64,000 nt of DNA from contig NZ_JBJKOP010000047.1 of NCBI RefSeq assembly GCF_046707225.1, positions 1 through 64,000 of the forward strand, given 5' to 3'. The position numbers were made by a program, and so were the translations under genes. Source of the DNA: Caproicibacter sp046707225 (GTDB taxonomy: Bacteria > Bacillota > Clostridia > Oscillospirales > Acutalibacteraceae). Below, piece after piece: positions 41,871 through 50,095 of the stretch. Under the pieces are notes generated by a model, which did not search any database, was not told where the DNA came from, and worked only from the letters and a program-made list of their open reading frames with translations. The first letter of the stretch is position 1. Every line of letters begins with the position of its first letter.

Positions 41871-43835
41871 CTACTTTCCGCTGCTGAGCTCCTTAATCTG
41901 GTCGCGCAGCCATGCGGCGTGCTCAAATTCCAGCAGCTTTGCGGCCGCCTTCATCTCCTTGGTCAATTCTTCTATCATTCGTTTCCGTTCGGAAGACGTA
42001 AGACGTTTGTGTTTCTTGCCGGAATCCGAATCTTCTCTTTTAGAACTGATTTCAAGAATGTCGGAAACATTCTTGACGATCGTTTTCGGCGTTATGCAGT
42101 GTTCCTGATTGTACCGCATCTGAATATCACGTCTGCGCTGGGTTTCCCGGATTGCCGCCTCCATGGAGGGCGTAACGGAATCTGCGTACATGATCACCTG
42201 TCCGTTCGCGTTTCGGGCCGCGCGGCCGATGGTCTGAATCAGGGAACGCTCGCTGCGAAGGAAGCCTTCCTTATCCGCGTCGAGGATGGAGACCAGAGAA
42301 ACCTCCGGGATGTCCAGCCCCTCGCGCAAAAGGTTAATCCCGACCAGAACATCAAACTCGCCCAACCGCAAGTCGCGAATGATTTCCATTCGTTCAATTG
42401 TATCGATATCATGGTGCATATAGCGTACGCGAATTCCCATGGAATCCAGATAAGACGTAAGATCCTCCGACATTTTTTTGGTCAGCGTTGTGACCAGCAC
42501 GCGTTCTTTCTTTGCAGTTCTCAGGTTGATTTCCGAAATCAGATCGTCGATCTGTCCCTCGGTCGGCTTTACAATGATTTCCGGGTCGATCAGTCCGGTC
42601 GGACGAATGACCTGTTCGACAATCTGCGCAGATTTTTCTTTTTCCAGGTCGCCCGGCGTCGCGCTGACAAAGACCGCCTGATTGATATGCCGATAAAATT
42701 CATCGAAATTCAGCGGGCGGTTATCATAAGCGGAAGGAAGGCGAAAGCCGAAGTTAATCAGCGTTTCCTTCCTAGCCCGGTCCCCCGCATACATGGAGCG
42801 AACCTGGGGCAGAGTGACATGGGACTCATCCACAAAAAGAAGAAAATCCTCTGGAAAATAGTCGAGCAGCGTAAACGGTGAACTGCCGGGTTCTCGCCCG
42901 GAAAGGACGCGGGAGTAGTTCTCAATTCCTTTACAAAACCCGATCTCCCCCAGCATTTCCATATCGTAACGCGTCCGCTCCTGTATGCGCTGCGCTTCGA
43001 TCAGCTTATTCTGGCTTTGAAACAGCGCTACGCGTTCCTCCATCTCCCGGTTAATCTCGGAAATTGCGCGCATCATTTTTTCTCTCGGAACAATATAATG
43101 AGATGCGGGATAAATCGCGATATGCTTTAAGTCCGATTTAATATCGCCTGTAAGAGGATTGATTTCGCGGATTCTGTCGATCTCATCCCCAAAAAACTCC
43201 ACGCGTACCGCCGTGTCGTTGGACTGGACGGGAAAAATCTCGACCACGTCGCCATGGACGCGAAACTTATTTCGGATAAAATTGACGTCGTTTCGTTCAT
43301 ACTGGATTTCGACCAGCTTTTTTAACAGCTCGTCGCGGTTTTTCTTCATTCCGGGGCGTAGAGAAATGACCATGGTCCGGTAATCGATTGGGTCGCCCAG
43401 ACTGTAAATGCAGGAAACACTGGCGACAATAATCACGTCCCGGCGTTCAGAAAGCGCGGAAGTGGCGGAGTGCCTAAGTTTATCGATTTCGTCGTTAATT
43501 GCGGAGTCCTTCTCAATATAGGTATCCGTCGTGGGAATATATGCCTCTGGCTGGTAATAATCATAATAACTGACAAAATACTCCACGGCGTTTTCCGGAA
43601 AAAACTCACGAAATTCTGAACAAAGCTGTGCCGCAAGCGTTTTGTTATGGGCCAGCACCAAGGTCGGCCGGTTCATTTGGGCAATGACGTTTGCCATGGT
43701 AAACGTTTTTCCGGAGCCGGTTACTCCAAGCAGGGTTTGCTCCCGCTCCCCCTTGCCAAGCCCGTCCACCAATTGCCGAATCGCTTTCGGCTGGTCCCCG
43801 GTCGGTTGATATTGCGAAACCAGTTTAAAATCCAT
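41871..43835 (-). CDS. uvrB: Excinuclease ABC subunit B
   Basis: Helicase-like subunit that loads damaged DNA for incision. 654 residues with Walker A LLGVTGSGKTF (35-45), the beta-hairpin region YYDYYQPEAYIP, helicase motifs (DESH, QTIGRAARN) and a C-terminal UVR motif that contacts UvrC. Its start is 3 bases after the radC stop, so the two are probably coupled. uvrC is not in the window. Confidence 0.98.
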   Translation of the reverse strand: MDFKLVSQYQPTGDQPKAIRQLVDGLGKGEREQTLLGVTGSGKTFTMANVIAQMNRPTLVLAHNKTLAAQLCSEFREFFPENAVEYFVSYYDYYQPEAYIPTTDTYIEKDSAINDEIDKLRHSATSALSERRDVIIVASVSCIYSLGDPIDYRTMVISLRPGMKKNRDELLKKLVEIQYERNDVNFIRNKFRVHGDVVEIFPVQSNDTAVRVEFFGDEIDRIREINPLTGDIKSDLKHIAIYPASHYIVPREKMMRAISEINREMEERVALFQSQNKLIEAQRIQERTRYDMEMLGEIGFCKGIENYSRVLSGREPGSSPFTLLDYFPEDFLLFVDESHVTLPQVRSMYAGDRARKETLINFGFRLPSAYDNRPLNFDEFYRHINQAVFVSATPGDLEKEKSAQIVEQVIRPTGLIDPEIIVKPTEGQIDDLISEINLRTAKKERVLVTTLTKKMSEDLTSYLDSMGIRVRYMHHDIDTIERMEIIRDLRLGEFDVLVGINLLREGLDIPEVSLVSILDADKEGFLRSERSLIQTIGRAARNANGQVIMYADSVTPSMEAAIRETQRRRDIQMRYNQEHCITPKTIVKNVSDILEISSKREDSDSGKKHKRLTSSERKRMIEELTKEMKAAAKLLEFEHAAWLRDQIKELSSGK

Positions 43836-43838
43836 TTT

Positions 43839-44582
43839 TTACTCCAGTTCAGGGTTAAACAAATCCGGCATCAGTTTGCTTTTTGCAATCGAAAGATAAT
43901 CGTTGCCGCTGACGATGATGTGGTCGATCAGCCTGACCTCCACCGTGTCCAGCGCCTCATAGACCCACCGCGTCGTACTCAGATCCTGCTTCGACGGCAG
44001 GCAATTTCCGCTTGGGTGATTATGGGATAAAATAGCGTAAACGGCGTCATACTGCACGGAGAGCCGGACAATCTTTTTAATGTAAATACTGGCGGAATTC
44101 ACAGCTCCTTCATCCACAACGTCGCAGTACAGAACGCGGGTCTTGCTGTCCAGAAGCATCAAAACCACAACTTCGTTCTGGCGGCCGATAAATTTGTTCA
44201 ACAGGCGCTTACCGGCTTCGTCGTAGCTGTAAATATAAGTTTTATCGCGGTCGAGATCCTCCTGATACCTTCGGCAAAGCTGAGGAATCAATTTAATCAG
44301 TGTTGCCGCCGACATTCCGATCCCGTTGACTTTCAGGAGTTCCTCAAACGGGGCGTCGAAAGTCCCGGACAGAGAACCGAATTTCTGCAGAAGCTGGTGC
44401 GCAATCGGATTTGTATCCTTAAGCGGAATCGCATAAAAAAGGAGAAGTTCCAAAACTGAGTGTGCCTGAAAAGAATCCAGCCCGGCGGCTAAAAATTGGC
44501 TTTTTACCCGTTCCCTGTGCCCTGCGTGCAGAGATTCCGTTTCGGGCTGCTTCTGATTTCCTGCAGAGGTGTTTTTCTCCAA
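43839..44582 (-). CDS. radC: RadC-family JAB-domain protein
   Basis: About 248 residues. An N-terminal helix-hairpin-helix part (VNGIG) is followed by a JAB/MPN metal site with HNHPSG (187-192). The name RadC is historical and its role in repair is disputed; the biochemical function is unknown. A TTG at 44582 with GGAG 9 bases upstream is the best start. A longer frame reaches 44684 across the end of pyrE but has no better ribosome site. Its place directly before uvrB is context, not proof, of a repair role. Confidence 0.88.
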   Translation of the reverse strand: MEKNTSAGNQKQPETESLHAGHRERVKSQFLAAGLDSFQAHSVLELLLFYAIPLKDTNPIAHQLLQKFGSLSGTFDAPFEELLKVNGIGMSAATLIKLIPQLCRRYQEDLDRDKTYIYSYDEAGKRLLNKFIGRQNEVVVLMLLDSKTRVLYCDVVDEGAVNSASIYIKKIVRLSVQYDAVYAILSHNHPSGNCLPSKQDLSTTRWVYEALDTVEVRLIDHIIVSGNDYLSIAKSKLMPDLFNPELE

Positions 44583-44608
44583 CAGCAGCCGCTCCCTTTT
44601 ATTAAGAA

Positions 44609-45187
44609 TCAGCTCTTTCTGCTGCCCGGTTTGACCGGAGCGGGGGCCCCCGCTTTGCAAAGAGGGCAGTCCTGAGGTTCCCATGACTCTACTTCCAGCG
44701 AAACAACCGCCTGATACGGAACGCCAAAATCAATTTTTCCCCCTGTGCGGTCCACAATAGAACCAACCCCGGCAACTACGCCTCCGCTTTTTCGAATAAG
44801 CTCTATTACTTCGCGCACAGAGCCTCCGGTTGTTACGACATCTTCCACCACAAGTATTCTTTGCCCAGGGGTCACGGCGAAGCCGCGGCGCAGAGTCATT
44901 TTGCCGTCCTCCCCGCGTTCGGTAAAGAAGTTTTCACATCCCAGCGCCCTGCTGACTTCATAAGCCATTTGCACAGCGCCCATTGCCGGCCCGATTACAA
45001 TTTCAACACCTTCACTCTTATATTTCTCGGCAAGGGCAGCGCAAAGCTCCTCACTGTATTTGGTGTTTTGAAAAATTTTGGCACACTGAAGGTAGCGGTT
45101 GCTGTGCCGGCCGGAGGTCAGTTTGAAATGTCCTTCCAGCAAAACTCCCGCTTCGTTGAATAGTTCCAGAGCGCGTTCCTGAGTCAT
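44609..45187 (-). CDS. pyrE: Orotate phosphoribosyltransferase
   Basis: Adds PRPP to orotate to give OMP in pyrimidine synthesis. 192 residues with the PRPP-binding motif ILVVEDVVTTGGS (about 111-123) and the N-terminal FKLTSGRHSNRYLQ. The C-terminus has a CPLC pair and a Pro/Lys-rich end. It is first in the run with radC, uvrB and uvrA, which is an uncommon partnership for a pyrimidine gene. A TATAAT lies 37 bases upstream. Confidence 0.94.
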   Translation of the reverse strand: MTQERALELFNEAGVLLEGHFKLTSGRHSNRYLQCAKIFQNTKYSEELCAALAEKYKSEGVEIVIGPAMGAVQMAYEVSRALGCENFFTERGEDGKMTLRRGFAVTPGQRILVVEDVVTTGGSVREVIELIRKSGGVVAGVGSIVDRTGGKIDFGVPYQAVVSLEVESWEPQDCPLCKAGAPAPVKPGSRKS

Positions 45188-45223
45188 GCGTGAATCCCCT
45201 TTGTTTTTTCTTCTATTTTTTCT

Positions 45224-45292
45224 ATTATATACTAAAATATATTATTTGAAAAGCCTTTTCGGGTTTTCGTTCCATTCAAATCATGATATAAT
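45224..45292. promoter_or_regulatory. Divergent promoters of pyrE and the pseudouridine synthase gene
   Basis: For pyrE, TATAAT on the - strand at 45224-45229 with a weak -35 (TTTTCA). For the + strand gene, TGATATAAT ending at 45292 gives an extended -10 (45287-45292) with a weak -35 (TTTTCG at 45264-45269). Both lie in the 145-base gap between divergent genes. Confidence 0.5.
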
Positions 45293-45332
45293 CAATTTTA
45301 TAGCCATTTTTATTCAGGAGATTATATAAATT

Positions 45333-46292
45333 ATGAAAACAGTTGTAATCGGCGCGAATGACGCCGGACAAAGACTGGACAAATTCCTTACCAAATCGTT
45401 TCCAAACCTTCCTCAGTCCATGTTGTACAAGAGCATTCGCAAAAAAGATATTAAACTGAACGGCAAACGGTGCGGCATATCCGATCGGTTAGCGGAAAAC
45501 GATGTGCTGTCGATGTATTTAAAGGATGAATTTTTCCAGACTCAGCCGAAACAATATGATTTTTTGAAGGCACCGGCCCGGTTGAATCTTGCATATGAAG
45601 ACGATAATCTGCTTGTTTTGGACAAACAGCCCGGCCTGATTGTCCATCCCGATGAGACCTATCATTTTGATTCATTGATCGCGAGGGTTCAGCATTATCT
45701 TTTTGACAAGGGAGAATACAAACCCGATGAGGAAAGTTCATTTGCTCCCGCACTGATCAACCGAATTGACCGAAACACGGGCGGGCTCGTCATGGCGGCA
45801 AAAAATGCGGAAACTCTTCGCATTATGAATGAAAAAGTGAAACAGCGCGAACTGCAAAAGCTGTATCTTTGCGTTGTATGCGGCGTCCCGCAAAAAAAAG
45901 AAGCCACGCTGGAAGGATACCTGCAAAAAAACGAAACGCAAAACCGTGTTTACATTTCCGAAAGACCGGCAGCGGATTCCAGAACGATCAGAACCCGGTA
46001 TCGGGTTCTGTCGGAGCGGAAAGAATTCAGCCTGCTGGAGGTGGAATTGCTGACCGGACGCACGCACCAGATCAGGGCTCATCTTGCTTCCATCGGTCAT
46101 CCGCTGGCCGGGGACGGAAAATACGGAACCAACGCCCGCAATAAGGCATCGGGATTTCCTTATCAGGCCCTATATTCCTATAAGTTGAGATTTCGGTTTG
46201 TGTCCGATTCGGGGATTCTGGAATACTTGAACGGCAGGGAGATTGAAGCAAAGAACATCTGGTTTTTAAAGGAATTTTACCGCTTTCCCTGA
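45333..46292 (+). CDS. RluD/RluC-family pseudouridine synthase
   Basis: 319 residues. An N-terminal S4-like RNA-binding segment (about 12-66) is followed by the pseudouridine synthase domain with the catalytic Asp146 in NRIDRNTGGLV and the closing LLTGRTHQIRAHLASIGHPLAGD. It isomerises uridines in rRNA; which site cannot be told from the sequence, and tRNA targets exist in the family. Many Clostridia encode several paralogues. GGAG is about 12 bases before the ATG. A methyltransferase gene follows on the same strand. Confidence 0.92.
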   Translation: MKTVVIGANDAGQRLDKFLTKSFPNLPQSMLYKSIRKKDIKLNGKRCGISDRLAENDVLSMYLKDEFFQTQPKQYDFLKAPARLNLAYEDDNLLVLDKQPGLIVHPDETYHFDSLIARVQHYLFDKGEYKPDEESSFAPALINRIDRNTGGLVMAAKNAETLRIMNEKVKQRELQKLYLCVVCGVPQKKEATLEGYLQKNETQNRVYISERPAADSRTIRTRYRVLSERKEFSLLEVELLTGRTHQIRAHLASIGHPLAGDGKYGTNARNKASGFPYQALYSYKLRFRFVSDSGILEYLNGREIEAKNIWFLKEFYRFP

Positions 46293-46334
46293 TGGGATGA
46301 GTTTTCACAAAATGATTGAAGGAGCGAAAATTGG

Positions 46335-46976
46335 ATGCTTACTAAGGAAGGCTTCGACCGTTGGGCACCGGATTATGACAAAACAGTTTCACGGAACGAG
46401 AAAGAAAATTCTTACCCTTTCGCGGGCTATCAAAACGTTTTAACGGAGATTTATCATCGGGTTCGGTCAGGCAGCGGCTCAGCCGTGTTGGATCTTGGGT
46501 TTGGAACAGCTTCCCTTACCTCCCGCCTTTATTTGGATGGTTATGAGATTTTCGGTATGGATTTTTCAAAAGACATGCTTTGCTTGGCAAAGGAAAAAAT
46601 GCCGAAGGCGGTACTGGCGCAGGGAGACTTTGCGGAAGGACTTCCGCAGGAGCTTGATCAAAGGAAATACGACTGTATCCTTGGTACCTACTCATTCCAT
46701 CACGTTCCGGTGAACCGCAGAGCCAGCTTTTTTACCGGTCTTGCGGACCATTTGACAGAGAAAGGGCAGATTCTTATCGGGGACGTAGCTTTCCGGACCG
46801 CTGAGGAATATGAAACCTGCCACAGGAAATTCGCCGATATTTGGGACGAGGACGAATCTTATTTTACGGCACAGGAATTCATACGACAAATGAGTGATTT
46901 GCATCTTACCTGCGCGTTTCAGCCGATTTCGTTCTGTGCCGGGGTATTGACGCTTTGCCGCGAATCAACCAAATAA
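46335..46976 (+). CDS. Class I SAM-dependent methyltransferase
   Basis: 213 residues with the Rossmann-like motif I AVLDLGFGTASLT (about 49-61), an acidic end of strand 2 in GMDFSKDML, and a motif IV-like CILGTYSFHHV. It resembles small-molecule methyltransferases of the YrrT/UbiE-like group. The substrate is unknown. AAGGAG lies 10 bases before the ATG. It is 42 bases after the pseudouridine synthase gene and shares its transcript in all likelihood. Confidence 0.85.
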   Translation: MLTKEGFDRWAPDYDKTVSRNEKENSYPFAGYQNVLTEIYHRVRSGSGSAVLDLGFGTASLTSRLYLDGYEIFGMDFSKDMLCLAKEKMPKAVLAQGDFAEGLPQELDQRKYDCILGTYSFHHVPVNRRASFFTGLADHLTEKGQILIGDVAFRTAEEYETCHRKFADIWDEDESYFTAQEFIRQMSDLHLTCAFQPISFCAGVLTLCRESTK

Positions 46977-46981
46977 GACGG

Positions 46982-47007
46982 CGCCGGTGCGGCTTGCATC
47001 GGCGTCT
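46982..47007. terminator. Terminator between the methyltransferase gene and hisE
   Basis: CGCCGGTGC (46982-46990) pairs with GCATCGGCG (46996-47004), including one G-T pair, with a 5-base loop. It is followed by TCTTTG on the + strand. Convergent genes end on both sides, so it may serve both, though the T runs are short. Confidence 0.6.
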
Positions 47008-47014
47008 TTGTCGC

Positions 47015-47341
47015 TTATGTGTTTTTATCAACCTGATGGAATTTTTTCAAGTTCCCGGTTTTTTCGCTCCGCTTCTCTAACTCCGACTCCACATCGCTTA
47101 ACAAAATTCCTTCGTTTGCCATTAGCACGGTTAAATGATAAAGCAGGTCGGATATTTCAGCTACCGTATCGCTTTTTTTACCGTTTTTTGCAGCGATGAT
47201 GACTTCGCTGCACTCTTCCCCGCATTTTTTCAGGATCTTATCAAGTCCCTGCTCAAATAAGTAGCAGGTGTAAGACCCCTCCTGATGTTCGTCCTTTCGG
47301 CTGATCACGGTATCATATAAATTCTGCAAAGCGTTACTCAT
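47015..47341 (-). CDS. hisE: Phosphoribosyl-ATP pyrophosphatase
   Basis: Second step of histidine synthesis: PR-ATP to PR-AMP. 108 residues, all-alpha MazG-like fold with the metal site EECSEVIIAAKN and the ISDLLYHLTVLM helix. The ATG at 47341 overlaps the last codons of hisI by 8 bases. HisI and HisE are separate proteins here, not fused as in many bacteria. Last gene of the operon. Confidence 0.95.
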   Translation of the reverse strand: MSNALQNLYDTVISRKDEHQEGSYTCYLFEQGLDKILKKCGEECSEVIIAAKNGKKSDTVAEISDLLYHLTVLMANEGILLSDVESELEKRSEKTGNLKKFHQVDKNT

Positions 47342-47693
47342 CGGTATTCCTCCAGATTTCATTGAAAAAACAGCTGTGTGAACCGGTATGGCAAGCTGCG
47401 CCGGTCTGGCGGACAACAACCAGCAGGGTATCGTTGTCGCAGTCCCCAAGAATGCGGGTCACTTTCTGCACATGACCGGAAGTGGCTCCTTTGTTCCAGA
47501 GTTCCCTGCGGGAACGGCTGTAAAACCATGTATAGCCCGTTTCCAATGTTTTGCGCATGGATTCACGGTTCATATAGGCCAGCATCAAAACATCGCCTGT
47601 CCCCTCTTCCTGTACGACAGCGGGGAGCAGATCCGCTTTCTGAAAGAAGGGTTCGATCGTATCCTCCCGGATTTCCGTTCGATACAGATTCAT
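47334..47693 (-). CDS. hisI: Phosphoribosyl-AMP cyclohydrolase
   Basis: Opens the adenine ring of PR-AMP. 119 residues with the metal-binding cluster GDCDNDTLLVVV and the cysteine/histidine segment GAACHTGSHSCFF. The ATG at 47693 overlaps the hisA stop as ATGA, so translation is coupled. In the usual clostridial order hisF would stand between hisA and this gene; it is absent. Confidence 0.95.
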   Translation of the reverse strand: MNLYRTEIREDTIEPFFQKADLLPAVVQEEGTGDVLMLAYMNRESMRKTLETGYTWFYSRSRRELWNKGATSGHVQKVTRILGDCDNDTLLVVVRQTGAACHTGSHSCFFNEIWRNTDE

Positions 47694-48430
47694 ACGGCCG
47701 AGCCCTCCCTTTCCATTTGCCTGCACAGCGTGACGGCGTCTTTCAAATCAAGCGTTCCTGCATAAAGCGATTTTCCGCAGATCGCGCCATACAGGTTTAA
47801 ACCGGCAAGATCGGAGATATCTTTCAGGCTGCTGACGCCGCCGCTTGCGATAATACGACAGGAAACACTGTTTTGAAGCTGTTTTAGCATGGAAAGATTT
47901 GGCCCGGAAAGAGTTCCGTCACGGGATATGTCTGTAAAGATCAAACACTTTACACCAACCTGCTCCATCCGGCGAGCAAAACCGAGGGAGTCGATCGAGG
48001 AGGTTTCCGTCCAGCCGTTTTGAGCGACCATGCCGTCTCGCGCGTCAATCCCTACCGCAATCCGTTCCCCATACCGTTCCACCGCGGAAACAACGAGCTC
48101 CGGGTGATTGACTGCTGCCGTGCCGAGAATCACCCGGGAAATGCCGTTCTCAAGGTAGGCCTGGATCGTTTCCATGTCGCGGATTCCGCCTCCCACTTCA
48201 AGCCGAAGACCGGTTTCTTTCAAAATCCGCATCATTAATTCGGTGTTAATGGGTTTGGCTGCTTTGGCTCCGTTTAAATCCACAACGTGAAGCCACTGAG
48301 CCCCGGCCTCGCGAAATGAGCGTGCAGTTTCAACCGCATCTTCCGCCACGCGTCGCGCGGTGTTGTAATCGCCCTGGATCAGGCGGACGCATTCTCCGTC
48401 AATCAAGTCTATCGCCGGCAAAAGTATCAC
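47690..48430 (-). CDS. hisA: ProFAR isomerase (HisA)
   Basis: Amadori isomerisation of ProFAR to PRFAR by a 246-residue TIM barrel. The HisA-type opening LLPAIDLIDGECVRL (catalytic Asp8) and the second half with GIDARDG and TDISRDGTLSGPN are diagnostic. HisF would open with a different PCLDV-type sequence, so this is not HisF. The start is GTG with GGAGG 7 bases upstream. It directly follows hisB, where hisH would normally intervene. Confidence 0.95.
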   Translation of the reverse strand: MILLPAIDLIDGECVRLIQGDYNTARRVAEDAVETARSFREAGAQWLHVVDLNGAKAAKPINTELMMRILKETGLRLEVGGGIRDMETIQAYLENGISRVILGTAAVNHPELVVSAVERYGERIAVGIDARDGMVAQNGWTETSSIDSLGFARRMEQVGVKCLIFTDISRDGTLSGPNLSMLKQLQNSVSCRIIASGGVSSLKDISDLAGLNLYGAICGKSLYAGTLDLKDAVTLCRQMEREGSAV

Positions 48431-48451
48431 AGCAGTTCCTCCGATTCTTCC

Positions 48452-49027
48452 CTATAAGATTCCTTTCGTGGACAAAGGGCCGTTCCCCGCCGGGGCAACG
48501 GCAATCCGCATGGCGTGTCCCACCGCCTTAAACAGTGCTTCCGTCTGATGATGCGCGTTGTTTCCGTATTTTACCGAACCGTGAAGGGTGATTCCCGCAT
48601 GAACGGCAAAGGCTCTGAAAAATTCCTCGGTCAGGCAGGAATCGTAATCGCCGATCCGCTCCTGCCGGAACTCTGCGTGAAATACAAGAAACGGGCGGCC
48701 GCTGATATCGACGGCCGCGAATGCAAGGGCTTCGTCCATCGGCACATAAAAACTTCCAAACCGCGCAATTCCGGAACGGTCACCAAGGGCCTCGGCAAAC
48801 GCTTTTCCCAAAACAATGCCTGTGTCCTCCACCGTATGATGACCGTCGACGTTCAAATCACCGGAAGTTTTAATCTTTAATCCAAAACCACCGTGAACGG
48901 CGAATGAATTCAGCATGTGGTCAAAAAAACCGACACCCGTCACAATTTCTGTTTTCCCTCCGTCCAGGACCAACCGAGCGGAGCAGTTTGTTTCTTTTGT
49001 TACGCGATTCTGTTCGGAAACTCTCAT
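48452..49027 (-). CDS. hisB: Imidazoleglycerol-phosphate dehydratase
   Basis: Dehydrates IGP to imidazole acetol phosphate. 191 residues, the single-function form. Manganese-binding histidine motifs are visible as GFFDHML, DGHHTVEDTGI and NAHHQTEALFK. ATG at 49027 with GGAGG 9 bases upstream. It is followed after 21 bases by hisA with no hisH between. Confidence 0.95.
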   Translation of the reverse strand: MRVSEQNRVTKETNCSARLVLDGGKTEIVTGVGFFDHMLNSFAVHGGFGLKIKTSGDLNVDGHHTVEDTGIVLGKAFAEALGDRSGIARFGSFYVPMDEALAFAAVDISGRPFLVFHAEFRQERIGDYDSCLTEEFFRAFAVHAGITLHGSVKYGNNAHHQTEALFKAVGHAMRIAVAPAGNGPLSTKGIL

Positions 49028-49045
49028 ACCGCGCACCCTCCCGTT

Positions 49046-50095
49046 TTATAAAATCTTTTTCAAGCATCGGATTAATTCCATGTTTTCTTCCGCGGTGCCA
49101 GCGGTGATCCGGATGTAATCCCCCATATACCGGACAACAATACCGGCTTTTTTAAGCCCCTCAAAAACACGCCTGCTTTCCAAGACACGAACCAGTATGA
49201 AATTTGTGACGCTGTCGTATACATGAATCTGATTGCAGTAAATTTGTTCCAGAGACTTCAACATGGAAGAAAGTTCTTTTCGGGATGCTTTGATTTCGGA
49301 AAGTCCGGCATCGAGCCAGCTTTTTTCTTTTAAAACGACGGCTCCTATTTTTTGGGAGCACGCGTTTACGTTATAAGGGGACTTTACCGCTCGAATCGCG
49401 TTTGCAATGGAAGGGTTGGCTACCGCGAATCCCAGCCGAAGCGCGGCCATTCCGATCATCTTGGAACAGGTGCGCAAAACAATTAAATTATCGTAGTTTC
49501 CCGCTTCCCGAAGGAATGATTGATCCCAGAAATCCATGTAAGCTTCATCCAAAACGATAAGGGCGTTGACGGAAGCGACCAGTTTCCGAACTTCTTCCCT
49601 CGAAAGGCCTCTGCCCGTCGGATTGCAGGGATTCGAAAAAACCAGCGCTTTGATGTCATATTCCTTGACAAGAGAAATCAACTCATCAAGGTCAATGGAA
49701 AAATCAGCTTTCTTTTGGTATTCAAGGCACTTCACTTCATTCAAATACCCATAAAACCGATACATGGAAAAATCGGGCGAGAGCGTCATAATCGCTTCGT
49801 CCTTCATGACAAAAGCACCGAGTATGACCGAAATCAACTCGTCGGAGCCGTTCCCTGCCGTGACGGATGCTTCATCCACGCCATAGAAGTCGGCAAAACT
49901 TTGGCAGAGCTCCTTGGCAAACGGATCCGGATAACGGTTAAAAACAACGCTTGCGGCCGCGTCCCTGATTTTAGTAAGTATTTCATCAGTCGGCTGAAGG
50001 AAAGATTCATTCGCATCCAGACGAATCGGAAAATCACCCAGAATCGGGTCGTATGGTTTCAGGTCCCTAATTTTTGAGTTTAGATTATAAGCCAT
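49046..50095 (-). CDS. hisC: Histidinol-phosphate aminotransferase
   Basis: PLP fold-type I aminotransferase of 349 residues that makes histidinol phosphate from imidazole acetol phosphate and glutamate. The N-terminal LDANES, the SNPCNPTG segment (154-161), LDEAYMDF and the PLP Lys212 in TCSKMIGMAALRLG are present. Its position in the operon selects HisC. The start overlaps the hisD stop by 11 bases. Confidence 0.95.
   Translation of the reverse strand: MAYNLNSKIRDLKPYDPILGDFPIRLDANESFLQPTDEILTKIRDAAASVVFNRYPDPFAKELCQSFADFYGVDEASVTAGNGSDELISVILGAFVMKDEAIMTLSPDFSMYRFYGYLNEVKCLEYQKKADFSIDLDELISLVKEYDIKALVFSNPCNPTGRGLSREEVRKLVASVNALIVLDEAYMDFWDQSFLREAGNYDNLIVLRTCSKMIGMAALRLGFAVANPSIANAIRAVKSPYNVNACSQKIGAVVLKEKSWLDAGLSEIKASRKELSSMLKSLEQIYCNQIHVYDSVTNFILVRVLESRRVFEGLKKAGIVVRYMGDYIRITAGTAEENMELIRCLKKIL

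Noticed and set aside
41919..42881. 320-codon + strand frame opposite uvrB
   Set aside because: Shadow of uvrB, whose helicase motifs are intact on the - strand.
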